A stretch of DNA of 64,000 nucleotides from positions 62,001 through 126,000 of the forward strand of contig NZ_JALIFP010000002.1 in the NCBI RefSeq assembly GCF_022867885.1, written 5' to 3'. The notes beneath the pieces were generated by a model. The model had not been told where the DNA came from. It worked only from the letters and a program-made list of their open reading frames with translations, and did not search any database. The position numbers and the translations under genes were made by a program. The stretch is from Lederbergia sp. NSJ-179. GTDB lineage: Bacteria > Bacillota > Bacilli > Bacillales > Bacillaceae_C. Below are positions 1 to 10,556 of the stretch, one piece after another; positions within the stretch are counted from its first letter, which is position 1; every line of letters begins with the position of its first letter.

Positions 1-13
1 CTGATCAGCACTC

Positions 14-42
14 TTGATTTTCTTTGAATATGTAGCTATAAT
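14..42 (+). promoter_or_regulatory. sigma-A promoter of the thrS leader
   Basis: TTGATT (14-19) and TATAAT (37-42) are separated by 17 bp, directly upstream of the thrS T-box leader. The match and spacing are those of a vegetative promoter; the start site is inferred. Confidence 0.75.
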
Positions 43-49
43 AGCTACA

Positions 50-318
50 TAATAAAATGAGGACATGTGATGAGAAGGACATGAGTGTTTGGTTACGGTA
101 TACAGAGAGGAAAGATAATGCTGAGAGCTTTCCGACACGAACGAAATACTTACCACCTTTGAACACCAATCGTAAAAGCAAACTATTTGTGAGTAATGAT
201 TGGCGGAAAAAACCGTTAATTGAATCCAAAGTCATGAATGAAATAACTATTCATGAAAACTAGGGTGGAACCACGTGTATAAACTCGTCCCTTTGCCAGG
301 GGCGGGTTTTTTGTTTTT
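50..318 (+). promoter_or_regulatory. T-box leader (threonyl-tRNA sensing) of thrS
   Basis: The T-box signature AGGGTGGAACCACG lies at about 263-276. It is followed by an 8-bp G/C-rich terminator hairpin (284-306) and a run of T. Upstream, a Stem I-like region contains GAA-C-ACC-A, so ACC at 165-167 is the likely threonine specifier codon, matching the downstream synthetase. Uncharged tRNA-Thr should pair with the specifier and the T-box bulge and allow read-through into thrS. The specifier assignment is inferred from the same GAA-N-codon-A layout seen in the pheS leader of this window. Confidence 0.9.
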
Positions 319-357
319 CCAAAAATGTCCTCAATTAGAAAAAAGGAGTGCAGTCAT

Positions 358-2286
358 ATGTCGGATCAATTGAAAATTACGTTTCCTGATGGTTCTGTAA
401 AGGAATTTCCTAAGCAGACAACAACCGAAGATATTGCCGCTTCGATTAGTCCAAGTTTGAAAAAGAAAGCTCTTGCCGGCAAATGGAATGGAACAGTAAT
501 CGATTTGAAAACACCCATCGAAGAGGATGGTACGATAGAAATTATTACACCAGGAAGTCCAGAAGCATTAGAAATATTACGGCATAGTACAGCGCATCTT
601 ATGGCCCAAGCGGTAAAACGTCTTTACCCAGATGCAAAGTTTGGCGTAGGGCCTGTGATTGAAGACGGCTTTTACTATGATATGGATTTGGAACATGCGA
701 TTACGCCTGATGATCTTCCTGTCATTGAGAAAGAAATGAAGAAGATCATTAGTGAAAATATCGAGATCATTCGTAAGGAAGTTTCTCGCGCGGAAGCAAA
801 GGAAATTTTTGCGAATGATGAATATAAACTAGAATTAATCGATGCGATTCCAGAGGATGAAACAGTCACTGTCTATGAGCAGGGAGATTTTATTGACCTT
901 TGCCGTGGGGTCCATGTGCCGTCTACTGGCAAAATCAAGGAGTTTCAATTGCTTAGTATTGCAGGTGCCTATTGGCGTGGAAACAGCGATAATAAAATGT
1001 TGCAACGCGTGTATGGAACAGCCTTTTTTAAAAAGGATGATTTAAAACAATACTTGAAATTCCGCGAAGAAGCGAAGGAACGGGATCATCGTAAAATTGG
1101 GAAGGAATTAAGTCTGTTTACCAATTCACAGAAAGTTGGACAAGGTCTCCCGCTCTGGTTACCAAAAGGGGCCACTATCCGTCGCATTATTGAACGATAT
1201 ATAGTTGATAAAGAAGTATCATTAGGCTATGACCATGTCTATACGCCTGTATTAGGCAGTCTGGATCTGTATAAAACTAGTGGTCATCTAGATCATTATC
1301 ATGATGACATGTTCCCGATTATGGATATGGATAATGAACAGCTCGTGCTTCGTCCTATGAATTGTCCACATCATATGATGGTGTATAAAAATGACATCCA
1401 TAGTTATCGGGAATTGCCGATTCGCATTGCTGAGCTCGGTACAATGCATCGTTATGAAATGTCTGGCGCTTTATCAGGCTTGCAGCGGGTTCGCGGGATG
1501 ACGTTGAATGATGCGCATATTTTTGTCCGTCCTGACCAAATCAAAGAGGAATTTATTCGTGTTGTGCAACTGATTGAAGAGGTGTATAAGGATTTCGATT
1601 TAACCGATTATAGCTTCCGTTTATCGTATCGGGATCCTGAAGATAAGGAGAAATATTTTGATGATGATGAAATGTGGAATAAAGCGCAAAGCATGTTGAA
1701 AGAGGCGATGGATGAACTTAGTGTGGACTATTATGAAGCTGATGGAGAAGCAGCCTTTTACGGTCCAAAACTAGATGTTCAAGTGAAAACGGCGCTTGGA
1801 AAGGAAGAAACCCTTTCGACCGTACAATTGGACTTCTTGTTGCCGGAAAAATTTGATCTCACTTATGTAGGAGAAGATGGGAAACAACATCGTCCTGTGG
1901 TGATCCACCGTGGGGTTGTATCGACAATGGAACGTTTTGTTGCATTTCTGATTGAAGAATATAAAGGGGCTTTCCCGACATGGCTTGCACCTGTTCAAGT
2001 TGCCGTTATTCCTGTTTCACCTGAAGCGCATTTTGATTATGCCAAGCAAGTAGTGGATGACTTGAAAAAATCAGGTTTCCGTGTCGAACTCGATCAACGT
2101 GATGAAAAAATGGGCTATAAGATTCGCGAAGCGCAAATACAAAAAATCCCATATATGCTTGTTGTGGGAGAGAATGAAATTAAAGAACAAGCTGTCAATG
2201 TAAGGAAATATGGTGAGAAAAAATCAGAAACCGTTCCGTTCGCAACTTTTTTAGGAGCTTTAAAAGAAGAGGTTGACATTATTTAA
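358..2286 (+). CDS. thrS: threonine--tRNA ligase
   Basis: Cytoplasmic class II synthetase that charges tRNA-Thr. The product is about 642 residues, the normal bacterial length. It opens with a TGS domain (residues 1-65), then the editing domain with HSTAH at 76-80, the catalytic core with the zinc-site Cys in RPMNCPHH, motif 3 region around [14 protein letters not shown], and a C-terminal anticodon-binding domain. The start chosen is ATG 358, preceded by AAAGGAG at good spacing; an in-frame ATG at 325 has no ribosome site and lies against the T-box terminator. It is a single-gene unit under T-box control. Confidence 0.98.
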   Translation: MSDQLKITFPDGSVKEFPKQTTTEDIAASISPSLKKKALAGKWNGTVIDLKTPIEEDGTIEIITPGSPEALEILRHSTAHLMAQAVKRLYPDAKFGVGPVIEDGFYYDMDLEHAITPDDLPVIEKEMKKIISENIEIIRKEVSRAEAKEIFANDEYKLELIDAIPEDETVTVYEQGDFIDLCRGVHVPSTGKIKEFQLLSIAGAYWRGNSDNKMLQRVYGTAFFKKDDLKQYLKFREEAKERDHRKIGKELSLFTNSQKVGQGLPLWLPKGATIRRIIERYIVDKEVSLGYDHVYTPVLGSLDLYKTSGHLDHYHDDMFPIMDMDNEQLVLRPMNCPHHMMVYKNDIHSYRELPIRIAELGTMHRYEMSGALSGLQRVRGMTLNDAHIFVRPDQIKEEFIRVVQLIEEVYKDFDLTDYSFRLSYRDPEDKEKYFDDDEMWNKAQSMLKEAMDELSVDYYEADGEAAFYGPKLDVQVKTALGKEETLSTVQLDFLLPEKFDLTYVGEDGKQHRPVVIHRGVVSTMERFVAFLIEEYKGAFPTWLAPVQVAVIPVSPEAHFDYAKQVVDDLKKSGFRVELDQRDEKMGYKIREAQIQKIPYMLVVGENEIKEQAVNVRKYGEKKSETVPFATFLGALKEEVDII

Positions 2287-2292
2287 AGAGGT

Positions 2293-2320
2293 GTGGGTGC
2301 TTTGCGCCCATGCTTTTTTT
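2293..2320 (+). terminator. Rho-independent terminator of thrS
   Basis: TGGGTG/CGCCCA stem with a short loop followed by a run of T, starting 7 bases after the thrS stop codon. Confidence 0.75.
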
Positions 2321-2328
2321 GTCGGTGT

Positions 2329-2680
2329 GAAAATGGTCCTATAGCCGTGTTCATAAGGCCCGAAATAAGGTAGATGTTGCGAAAATGGTCTCATAGCCGT
2401 GTTTAAAACGCCCAAAATGAGGTAGGTGGTGTGAAAATGGCCCGATAGCCAGGATCAAAACGCCTAAAATGGGGTAGACGTTGTAAAATTGGTCCGATAG
2501 CCGTGTTCAAAACGCCCAAAATGAGGTAGGTGGTGTAAAATAGGTCCCATAGCCGGGTTTATAACGCCCAAAAAGGGGTAGTCGTTGCGGAATTGGTTTC
2601 ATAGCTGGGTTCATAACGCCCAAAATGGGGTAGGAAGTCCGAAATTGGTTCCATAGCCGTGTTCAAAACGCCCAAAATCG
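2329..2680. repeat. 52-bp tandem array A (7 units)
   Basis: Seven degenerate copies of a unit with the core ATAGCCGTGTTCAAAACGCC. The ATAGC anchor falls at 2341, 2393, 2445, 2497, 2549, 2601 and 2653, exactly 52 bp apart each time. No unit carries a unique spacer. 52 is not a multiple of 3 and no ORF spans the array, so it is non-coding. It sits between the thrS terminator and the xpt promoter. Substitutions are common, but I see no insertions or deletions between anchors. Confidence 0.93.
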
Positions 2681-2800
2681 TATAACATTGGTAAGCCGGT
2701 TAGCATAGGCGTGATCATAAAGCCTCAAGACCTGTGACCATCTCACATATGTAAAACTTTTGGAAATTTTTTATAAAAACTTTTTTAGAAAGAATATCCA

Positions 2801-2828
2801 TTGATAATCCAGTGTGACATGCTATAAT
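2801..2828 (+). promoter_or_regulatory. sigma-A promoter of xpt-pbuX
   Basis: TTGATA (2801-2806), a 16-bp spacer and TATAAT (2823-2828) lie just upstream of the purine riboswitch. Confidence 0.75.
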
Positions 2829-2853
2829 AACAATATTCGACAACAATACAGCT

Positions 2854-2924
2854 CACTCATATAATAGCGGGAATAGGGCCTGCAAGTTTCTACCGATTTA
2901 CCGTAAATAAATCGACTATGGGTG
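2854..2924 (+). promoter_or_regulatory. purine riboswitch aptamer, guanine class
   Basis: The segment contains the conserved purine-aptamer elements: CACTCATATAAT at the P1/P2 start, GTTTCTACC in J2/3, CCGTAAA in L3 and CGACTATGGGTG closing P1. P1 pairs 2854-2860 with 2918-2924. The specificity base equivalent to C74 is C (2916), which pairs with guanine or hypoxanthine; adenine aptamers carry U there. It should repress xpt-pbuX when guanine is abundant. Confidence 0.95.
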
Positions 2925-2983
2925 CAAGGTGTTAAAGAAAACGTAAGCCATCCGGCATGTTTTCTTTTTCCTTTTGAGATATG

Positions 2984-3041
2984 AAAACTCGAAGGCTTTG
3001 CTCCCATTTATGATAGGGATCCTAAGTCTTGGAGTTTTTTT
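2984..3041 (+). terminator. riboswitch expression-platform terminator
   Basis: AAAACTCGAAGGCTT (2984-2998) pairs with AAGTCTTGGAGTTTT (3024-3038) with one mismatch, followed by T residues. This is the intrinsic terminator that a ligand-bound guanine aptamer would favour. Confidence 0.85.
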
Positions 3042-3044
3042 AAT

Positions 3045-3196
3045 AGGTAAGAAATCAAAAATTGGCTAATGTTTGGATCTAGCTCCAGGCGCCATTGGCT
3101 CGAGGTCAAATAACCTGGACAATAAAAGTCAAAACCGGACTTTTCTTGTCTCAGAACATTTGCTTGTCGACGATTACGGGCGCCTTGCGCTTTTCT
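3045..3196 (+). repeat. dispersed hairpin repeat, copy 1
   Basis: The copy begins with AGGTAAGAAA, then GGATCTAGCTCCAGG, and ends GGGCGCCTTGCGCTTTTCTTA. The ends pair (AGGCGCC with GGCGCCT). A strong inner hairpin AAAAGTC-AAAACCG-GACTTTT is extended by GGACAA/TTGTC. A second copy at 60197-60381 shares the ends but has a different interior. This copy lies inside the xpt leader, between the riboswitch terminator and the start codon. Confidence 0.8.
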
Positions 3197-3199
3197 TAA

Positions 3200-5121
<1,922 letters not shown>

Positions 5122-5132
5122 GTTGGAAGGTC

Positions 5133-5157
5133 GAACTCGGTTGAAGAAGCCGAGTTC
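5133..5157 (+). terminator. hairpin after pbuX, possible terminator
   Basis: GAACTCGG (5133-5140) pairs perfectly with CCGAGTTC (5150-5157), 11 bases after the pbuX stop. No run of T follows, so it may instead be a 3' stabilising stem. Confidence 0.5.
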
Positions 5158-5399
5158 TGCCTATATAGTTACATATTCAAGGAAAATCGGTATGGGGAAT
5201 CCGTAACTTGGATCGAGATGATGAAGAACTTGTTGACTGCTGCTGAACGTTTAACCTCGCCTTCTGTTGAAAGTGAACAATCGCTTTGTAACAAAACAAA
5301 CATCTTATATAATATATTTAGTAATCAGGGCGTAATCACCCGTTAATCTTCATTTGGTAATCTTGACTATAGATTAAAAAACTTCGAAGGGGTTACTAA
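5158..5399. other. non-coding gap with a possible promoter for the small ORF
   Basis: No plausible gene was found. TTGTAA (5286-5291), a 16-bp spacer and TATAAT (5308-5313) form a reasonable promoter for the small ORF beginning at 5400. Nothing else stands out. Confidence 0.4.
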
Positions 5400-5501
5400 A
5401 TGAACATAAAAGCTTTAGTTTGTAAATTATTAAAGAAACATAAATATAACTACTTTACGGATAAATGTGTTAGATGTGGAAAAATAAGGAAAACACATTA
5501 A
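5400..5501 (+). CDS. 33-residue Cys/His-rich small protein, putative zinc binder
   Basis: The product is 33 residues with a basic N-terminal half and the pattern C8..H14..C24-x2-C27 (VCKLLKKH ... KCVRCGK). That is a possible four-ligand zinc site, reminiscent of short zinc-ribbon proteins of phage origin. Coding evidence: ATG 5400 preceded by GAAGGGG, a candidate promoter about 90 bp upstream, and its own strong terminator at 5506-5544. It is too short for normal gene finders. I do not recognise a named family with certainty, so function is unknown. Confidence 0.6.
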   Translation: MNIKALVCKLLKKHKYNYFTDKCVRCGKIRKTH

Positions 5502-5505
5502 GATC

Positions 5506-5544
5506 AAAACCTGACGTATCAGTAATAATGATGTCAGGTTTTTT
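5506..5544 (+). terminator. Rho-independent terminator of the small Cys-rich ORF
   Basis: AAAACCTGAC (5506-5515) pairs with GTCAGGTTTT (5533-5542), followed by further T. Confidence 0.85.
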
Positions 5545-5797
5545 AATGGTCATTTCCTATGCTTTTTCAGCTGTCCCAACCTAAATCATCCATCATATTA
5601 AATTATAACTGATTTTTCCCTTGTTGACTTGGTCAGTTATATGATTTAATCATTTGTAAAGTGTTTATAAAAATGAAGGAAAAAGAGTGGATACAAAAGT
5701 CAATTGCAAACGCCCTCATTATTAGTGTAATACTATTTTTGAGGGGATCGTCTTGACTATATTTTGATAGAATGATAGAAAAATGGGGGATGAATGA
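5545..5797. other. non-coding gap upstream of the ABC exporter
   Basis: No gene was seen. TTGCAA (5704-5709), an 18-bp spacer and TAATAC (5728-5733, preceded by TG) is a candidate promoter for the ABC pair; GGGGGA just before 5798 is the ribosome site. Confidence 0.35.
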
Positions 5798-7663
5798 TTG
5801 TCAAAGTTATTTGATAAATTTAGAGCTGTACGTAACCCAATCAAGAGTTTTTTGGAGGTTTTCAATTATTTTAAGAGTGTTCTATGGCAAGCTTCGAAGC
5901 CATGGACGATGATTTTATTTATGTTAAACCTCTGTGGAGGATTGACGCTTGCAGCTGAATTGTGGGCGATGACGACTTTGATTAATCGGTTAATCGAACA
6001 AACTCCCTTTCAGTCTGATTTTCGCCAGGTGATTCTGTCCTTGTTGCCTTGGGTGCTTATTTTTATAGGGGCGATGTTCATCAAACATACAACGAACGCA
6101 ATTCAACCTTATATCTCGAAACAATTACAGGAAAAAACATCGAGTATCCTAAATAATCATATTTTTGAAAAGGCGGTCGCATTAGATTTACGTTCATTTG
6201 AATCAGAGAAATATTATAATCAATTGGAAAATGCGAAAAGGGCGACGAATAATCAATTAACCTCTGCGATCGAAGGTATTGGTTTTTTATTAGGGCATCT
6301 TGTGGAACTGATCGTGATTATCTTCGCTATTTACAAAGTTGGTGTGGTGCCTGCCTTATTACTAGTGATCGGTTCGGTTCCATTAATTATCACCAATATT
6401 CAAGCAAATCGAGAATTTGTTCGGGTAAATTATCAGCAATCTCCCTTGAAAAGGAAATTTCAATATTGGCTTAATTTGTCAACCTCACGTGCAACCGCAG
6501 CTGAATTGCGCTTGTTTGAACTCGGTTCTTTTTTTCTAAAAAAATGGAAGGAGGTTAGCGATCAACTAATTGGGGAATTGCTTCAGGCACGAAAACAAAC
6601 AGCTTTCAAAAGCATAAAAGGTACAATTCTTTTAATTATGATCTTATCCATGATGATTATCGCCACTGTCTATTCAACTATGAATGGAAACATTACTGTT
6701 GGTGCATTTGTCGCTTTTATATATATGTTGAATCGCTATCAGCAAGCGATGCAGCTAATCTCCTACTATGGAGAAATGCTGTCCGATTTTTTCTTTCAAT
6801 TTCAGTATGTACCGAAATTTTTACAGGACGGAATAGAAGAGCGATCTTCAGGGAACAAGGCTCCAGCAATCATCCGAGAAGGCATTGTATTTGAAAATGT
6901 TCATTTTTCTTATCCAGGCAGTTCAAAACCTGCTTTGAAAAATATTCACTTACATATCGCGGTAGGGGAGAAAGTAGCGATTGTTGGCGAGAATGGGGCC
7001 GGAAAAAGCACATTGGCTTTACTGCTTCTAGGGTTATATGAGCCAACAAAAGGCAGAATTCTTGTCGATGGGATGGACTTAAAAGACATCCATCCAGCGA
7101 TATGGAGAAAAAAAGCAGCCGCGGTGTTTCAAAATTTTGTCAAGTATCAATTGAGTGCGCAGGAAAATATCGCTTTTGGTGATATGAATCATTTTACAGA
7201 TGCAGAAAAATTACATCATTCTGCTCAGCAGAGCGGAATAGATCAAGTGCTTTCTCAACTTCCCTATGGCTATCAAACATTATTGGGAAGAGAATATGAA
7301 AATTCTAAAGACTTATCGGGCGGCGAATGGCAGAAGGTTGCGATTGCTAGAGCGTACTTTAAAGAGGCGGATATTTTAGTGTTGGATGAACCAACGGCTG
7401 CATTGGACGCTCAATCCGAATATGAAGTGTATAAACAATTCAGTCAAGTAGCTGCCGGGAAGACAACGATGTTGATCTCGCATCGTTTAGGATCAGCAAA
7501 ACTAGCGGATAAAATTATCCATTTACAAGCTGGAGAGCTTGTAGAAACAGGGAATCATGAGGAACTTATTGCTCGTCAAGGCCTTTATGCTGACTTATAT
7601 CGGCAGCAAGCGGGATGGTATCAGCATCGGGAGGAGGAAAAGGATGTCACATTCGAACGATAA
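5798..7663 (+). CDS. ABC transporter, fused permease/ATP-binding protein (subunit 1)
   Basis: Half-transporter of 621 residues: an N-terminal six-helix exporter domain (about residues 35-320) and a C-terminal nucleotide-binding domain. Walker A is GENGAGKST near residue 397, the signature LSGGEWQKVA near 506, and Walker B with catalytic Glu is ILVLDEP near 530. The TTG start at 5798 is chosen because GGGGGA lies 7 bases upstream. The second half-transporter overlaps its 3' end by 20 bp, so the two very likely form a heterodimeric exporter. The substrate cannot be told from sequence; peptides or drugs are possible. Confidence 0.9.
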   Translation: MSKLFDKFRAVRNPIKSFLEVFNYFKSVLWQASKPWTMILFMLNLCGGLTLAAELWAMTTLINRLIEQTPFQSDFRQVILSLLPWVLIFIGAMFIKHTTNAIQPYISKQLQEKTSSILNNHIFEKAVALDLRSFESEKYYNQLENAKRATNNQLTSAIEGIGFLLGHLVELIVIIFAIYKVGVVPALLLVIGSVPLIITNIQANREFVRVNYQQSPLKRKFQYWLNLSTSRATAAELRLFELGSFFLKKWKEVSDQLIGELLQARKQTAFKSIKGTILLIMILSMMIIATVYSTMNGNITVGAFVAFIYMLNRYQQAMQLISYYGEMLSDFFFQFQYVPKFLQDGIEERSSGNKAPAIIREGIVFENVHFSYPGSSKPALKNIHLHIAVGEKVAIVGENGAGKSTLALLLLGLYEPTKGRILVDGMDLKDIHPAIWRKKAAAVFQNFVKYQLSAQENIAFGDMNHFTDAEKLHHSAQQSGIDQVLSQLPYGYQTLLGREYENSKDLSGGEWQKVAIARAYFKEADILVLDEPTAALDAQSEYEVYKQFSQVAAGKTTMLISHRLGSAKLADKIIHLQAGELVETGNHEELIARQGLYADLYRQQAGWYQHREEEKDVTFER

Positions 7664-9455
7664 AGGTTGGAAAAATTCATGGAAGCGGTGGCATTATTTG
7701 CTTAAATTATTCAAGCTTTTGATTTCAACTGCGCCAAAGGAAGTAATTTTCATCATGTTTATGACCATATTGATGGGAATGATCCCCCTCCTATCGATTT
7801 ATGCTTTGCAACATTTGGTCAATGCGATCACAGAATTAGGAGGACGTACCTCTTCTGGAGTTCCTCCCGAGATTTCCTTTTGGGTGGCACTCTTTATTCT
7901 TGCTCTTATTTTGCAATTTGCTGGCAATATCTTCGGATCAATGGTGAGGGATCATATGCAAGAGCGTATAAAAGTTGACATTCAAGGATTCATCATTGAG
8001 AAAACGCATCATCTATCATTGGCACAATTTGAAAATCCTGAGTTTTATGATCAATTACAGCGTGCGAATAAAGGGTTGGAATCAAGATTATTTTCGACGA
8101 TGGCCTTTATCTTTAGAAGTATAAGTGATTTTATCACGCTTGTTTCCTTATTGCTCTATTTAGGCTTCATTCATTGGGGTATCCCTCTGATTCTATTGAT
8201 TGGCAGTACGATTTTTTCGCTTGTCCAAGTACGATTATTTACGGAACAATATATTCTCGAGCGCAAGCAAACAACAGATATGCGGAAGTTACATTATTTT
8301 GAAAGATTATTGACAGCACGGGAAGCGGCGCGGGAAATACGTTTATTCGGTTTAGGGGATCATATAAGAAGGAAATGGAAAACGTTGAATGAAAAACTGA
8401 TCACTGACCGAATTCAGTTAGCGCGGAGGGAGAGCCGCCTAGAATTGATTAGTTCTAATGGGAATACGATCACCTTTACAATCGTTTTAACGGGTGTTGT
8501 CTATATTGCAACAGTAGGTTTACTTTCTGTTGGACAATACGCCGCTTTTATTCAAGCCGTCATCCAGTTCCAAGAAAAGTTGACTAATTTTTTCTGGTCG
8601 ATGGCACTGGTTCATAATGATTTAAGATATATGAAAGATTTTTTTGATTATCTGGAATTACCGGAGGAACAGAATCAGGGTGTTAGTTTTACGGCAGGGC
8701 AATTAACGAAGGGCATCGAGTGCAAGGAAATGAGCTTTGCCTATCCGGGTGTACAGGAGCCTATTTTTCAAAATATTGATTTGCATATCAAACCTGGTGA
8801 ACGAATTGCGTTGGTCGGTAATAACGGCTCGGGGAAAACAACATTAATAAAATTACTACTTGGTTTGTACAAACCGACCAATGGAAAAATTTCTGTTGAA
8901 GGAATGGATTTAGAAGAGACGGATATAGCCTCCTGGAGAAAAAAATGCACAGCCATTTTTCAAGACTTCCATAAATATCATATGACGGTCAAGGATAATA
9001 TTGCAATTGGTCAGGTTGGAAAAATGGATAATGATAAAGAAATAACAAGAGCGGCGATTGCCTCTGGTGCGGATGAAATGATTAAGGAATTGCCCAAAGG
9101 ATATGAGACCTTTCTAGGAAAGGAATTTGATGGGCAGGAGCTTTCCCAAGGCCAATGGCAAAAGGTAGCCATTGCGCGCGCCTATATTCGTGATGCGGAA
9201 TTACTTATTTTAGATGAACCAACAGCTTCCCTGGATCCGCAGGCAGAGGTGGAAGTCTATAAACAATTTAAGGAGATTGCTCAAGACAAAACCACGATCT
9301 TTATTTCGCATCGATTAGGAATATGTAAGCTAGTCGATCGGATTATTGTATTGCATAATGGCGGCATTGCGGAACAGGGAACCCATGAACAACTCATGCA
9401 AGCAAACGGGCATTATGCCCATATGTATCGTCTGCAAGCGCAGTGGTATGCGTAG
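7644..9455 (+). CDS. ABC transporter, fused permease/ATP-binding protein (subunit 2)
   Basis: Partner half-transporter of about 603 residues, with a six-helix membrane domain then an ATPase domain: Walker A GNNGSGKTT near residue 392, signature LSQGQWQKVA and Walker B LLILDEPTASLD. ATG 7644, preceded by GGAGGAAAAGG, is preferred over a longer in-frame start at 7557 inside the upstream gene. The signature has Gln instead of the usual second Gly. Both subunits keep the catalytic Glu, so neither site is obviously degenerate. The pair probably works as one exporter in the cytoplasmic membrane. Confidence 0.9.
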   Translation: MSHSNDKGWKNSWKRWHYLLKLFKLLISTAPKEVIFIMFMTILMGMIPLLSIYALQHLVNAITELGGRTSSGVPPEISFWVALFILALILQFAGNIFGSMVRDHMQERIKVDIQGFIIEKTHHLSLAQFENPEFYDQLQRANKGLESRLFSTMAFIFRSISDFITLVSLLLYLGFIHWGIPLILLIGSTIFSLVQVRLFTEQYILERKQTTDMRKLHYFERLLTAREAAREIRLFGLGDHIRRKWKTLNEKLITDRIQLARRESRLELISSNGNTITFTIVLTGVVYIATVGLLSVGQYAAFIQAVIQFQEKLTNFFWSMALVHNDLRYMKDFFDYLELPEEQNQGVSFTAGQLTKGIECKEMSFAYPGVQEPIFQNIDLHIKPGERIALVGNNGSGKTTLIKLLLGLYKPTNGKISVEGMDLEETDIASWRKKCTAIFQDFHKYHMTVKDNIAIGQVGKMDNDKEITRAAIASGADEMIKELPKGYETFLGKEFDGQELSQGQWQKVAIARAYIRDAELLILDEPTASLDPQAEVEVYKQFKEIAQDKTTIFISHRLGICKLVDRIIVLHNGGIAEQGTHEQLMQANGHYAHMYRLQAQWYA

Positions 9456-9476
9456 AATAAAGAGGAGGAGAATTGA

Positions 9477-9911
9477 ATGTTGGATTTTCTTAGATTGGAT
9501 GAAGCCCATCTAGAGGTTTTGGACGAATGGTTTAAGGATGAAGAGGTATTGCTTCGATTAGGTGGTATCTTGCCGTTAAGCAATTGGTTTCAATATGTGC
9601 AGAAAAGCCCTTATTATTGGGCATGGCTTGTCCAGGAACAAGGTAGGCCTGTCGGGGCAATCTGGATGGAAAAGGACATTGATTTCTTAACCTCAATAGC
9701 CTTATTAACCCATCCCCAATTAAGAAATCAGGGATATGGCACGAAAATGCTACAAACATTACTGAAAAGGCCGGAGATATCACGAGCACAAAAAATTGAA
9801 GTGGGAATTGAACCTGATAATCTCGCAAGTCTAAGCTGTTTCAGAAAAGCGGGATTTAATGAGACAGGTTTTGATAAAGATGGGTTTAGGATTTTGACGT
9901 TAGAACTTTGA
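9477..9911 (+). CDS. GNAT-family N-acetyltransferase
   Basis: 144-residue single-domain acetyltransferase. The acetyl-CoA loop region is visible as HPQLRNQGYGTKMLQTLL near residues 80-97, and the C-terminal SLSCFRKAGFNETG motif is typical of GNAT enzymes. It starts 21 bp after the ABC genes with a strong AGGAGGAG ribosome site and is probably in the same operon. The acceptor is unknown; a role in modifying or resisting the exported compound is only a guess. Confidence 0.85.
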   Translation: MLDFLRLDEAHLEVLDEWFKDEEVLLRLGGILPLSNWFQYVQKSPYYWAWLVQEQGRPVGAIWMEKDIDFLTSIALLTHPQLRNQGYGTKMLQTLLKRPEISRAQKIEVGIEPDNLASLSCFRKAGFNETGFDKDGFRILTLEL

Positions 9912-10058
9912 ATGCAAATTAAGGATATTGAGATTATGAAAGAACTTGCAATCGAACAACTTGAGAAAATTTTAAATGAAAAAATCAACCAACGTGAATT
10001 CATTTATCCATATGATAATGGTAGGATCATCGAAAAACAAGATTCTTATAAAATATGA
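9912..10058 (+). CDS. short hypothetical ORF, 48 residues
   Basis: The ATG abuts the stop codon of the acetyltransferase gene, and the frame encodes a charged, helix-prone peptide (KELAIEQLEKILNEKINQREF). It has no clear ribosome site of its own but could be read by coupling. I do not recognise it; it may be a remnant. Confidence 0.35.
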   Translation: MQIKDIEIMKELAIEQLEKILNEKINQREFIYPYDNGRIIEKQDSYKI

Positions 10059-10483
10059 TCGTTAACCCAAGAATTGTCTTTGATCCAAAGAATCGAAATA
10101 TATTCCAGGTTTTTGAACTTTCCTCTCCACTAATGTCGGGCACAATACCTTGTCTGAGTGCCCGATATACATTTTTTTCGTGATTAGATACGATATATTC
10201 GTAAAGATGTCCCCATAGAAGTTTCGCTCTCCTTTAAACCTACCAAAGTTAAACCCAAAAACATTAAATGTATTTTCTGAAATTGCATCACGATAATCGA
10301 TAATACCAAAGGGAACCTATCGGGTTCTTCTATTAAAATAGTTTCTCACTAAAAAAGGAGTACCATCAATAATGTCGAAAGAATAACTAACAAAATGATT
10401 GCAGAATATGTTTAGAATAGTAATCGTATGAGCATAAGGGTACTTGGAATGAGACTTAAGGAACGACGAATAGTTTAGTTCAA
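10059..10483. other. non-coding or decayed region
   Basis: No intact gene was found. A hairpin CGGGCAC/GTGCCCG (about 10137-10165) is followed by a T run near 10170. On the minus strand one frame stays open over most of 10062-10450 with a single in-frame TAG at 10317-10319; it has no start codon I can support and resembles no family I know. It may be a pseudogene remnant or chance. Confidence 0.35.
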
Positions 10484-10533
10484 AATAGCATTTTATAAAA
10501 TTAAGCCCCTTGTTTTGTTCATAAAATGCTATT
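10484..10533 (+). promoter_or_regulatory. 13-bp perfect inverted repeat upstream of the sensor kinase
   Basis: AATAGCATTTTAT (10484-10496) and ATAAAATGCTATT (10521-10533) are perfect complements separated by 24 bases. The repeat ends 23 bases before the kinase start codon and has no T run after it. It could be an operator for a dimeric regulator or a leader stem-loop. Confidence 0.6.
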
Positions 10534-10556
10534 AGTAATCAATTGAAAGGGGGAAA

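Noticed and set aside
5-263. ORFs of 76 and 68 codons in the first 260 bases
   Set aside because: They cover the thrS T-box leader; the RNA motifs account for this region.
2822-3007. 61-codon minus-strand ORF opposite the xpt leader
   Set aside because: It lies antisense to the guanine riboswitch and its terminator, whose structure explains the sequence.
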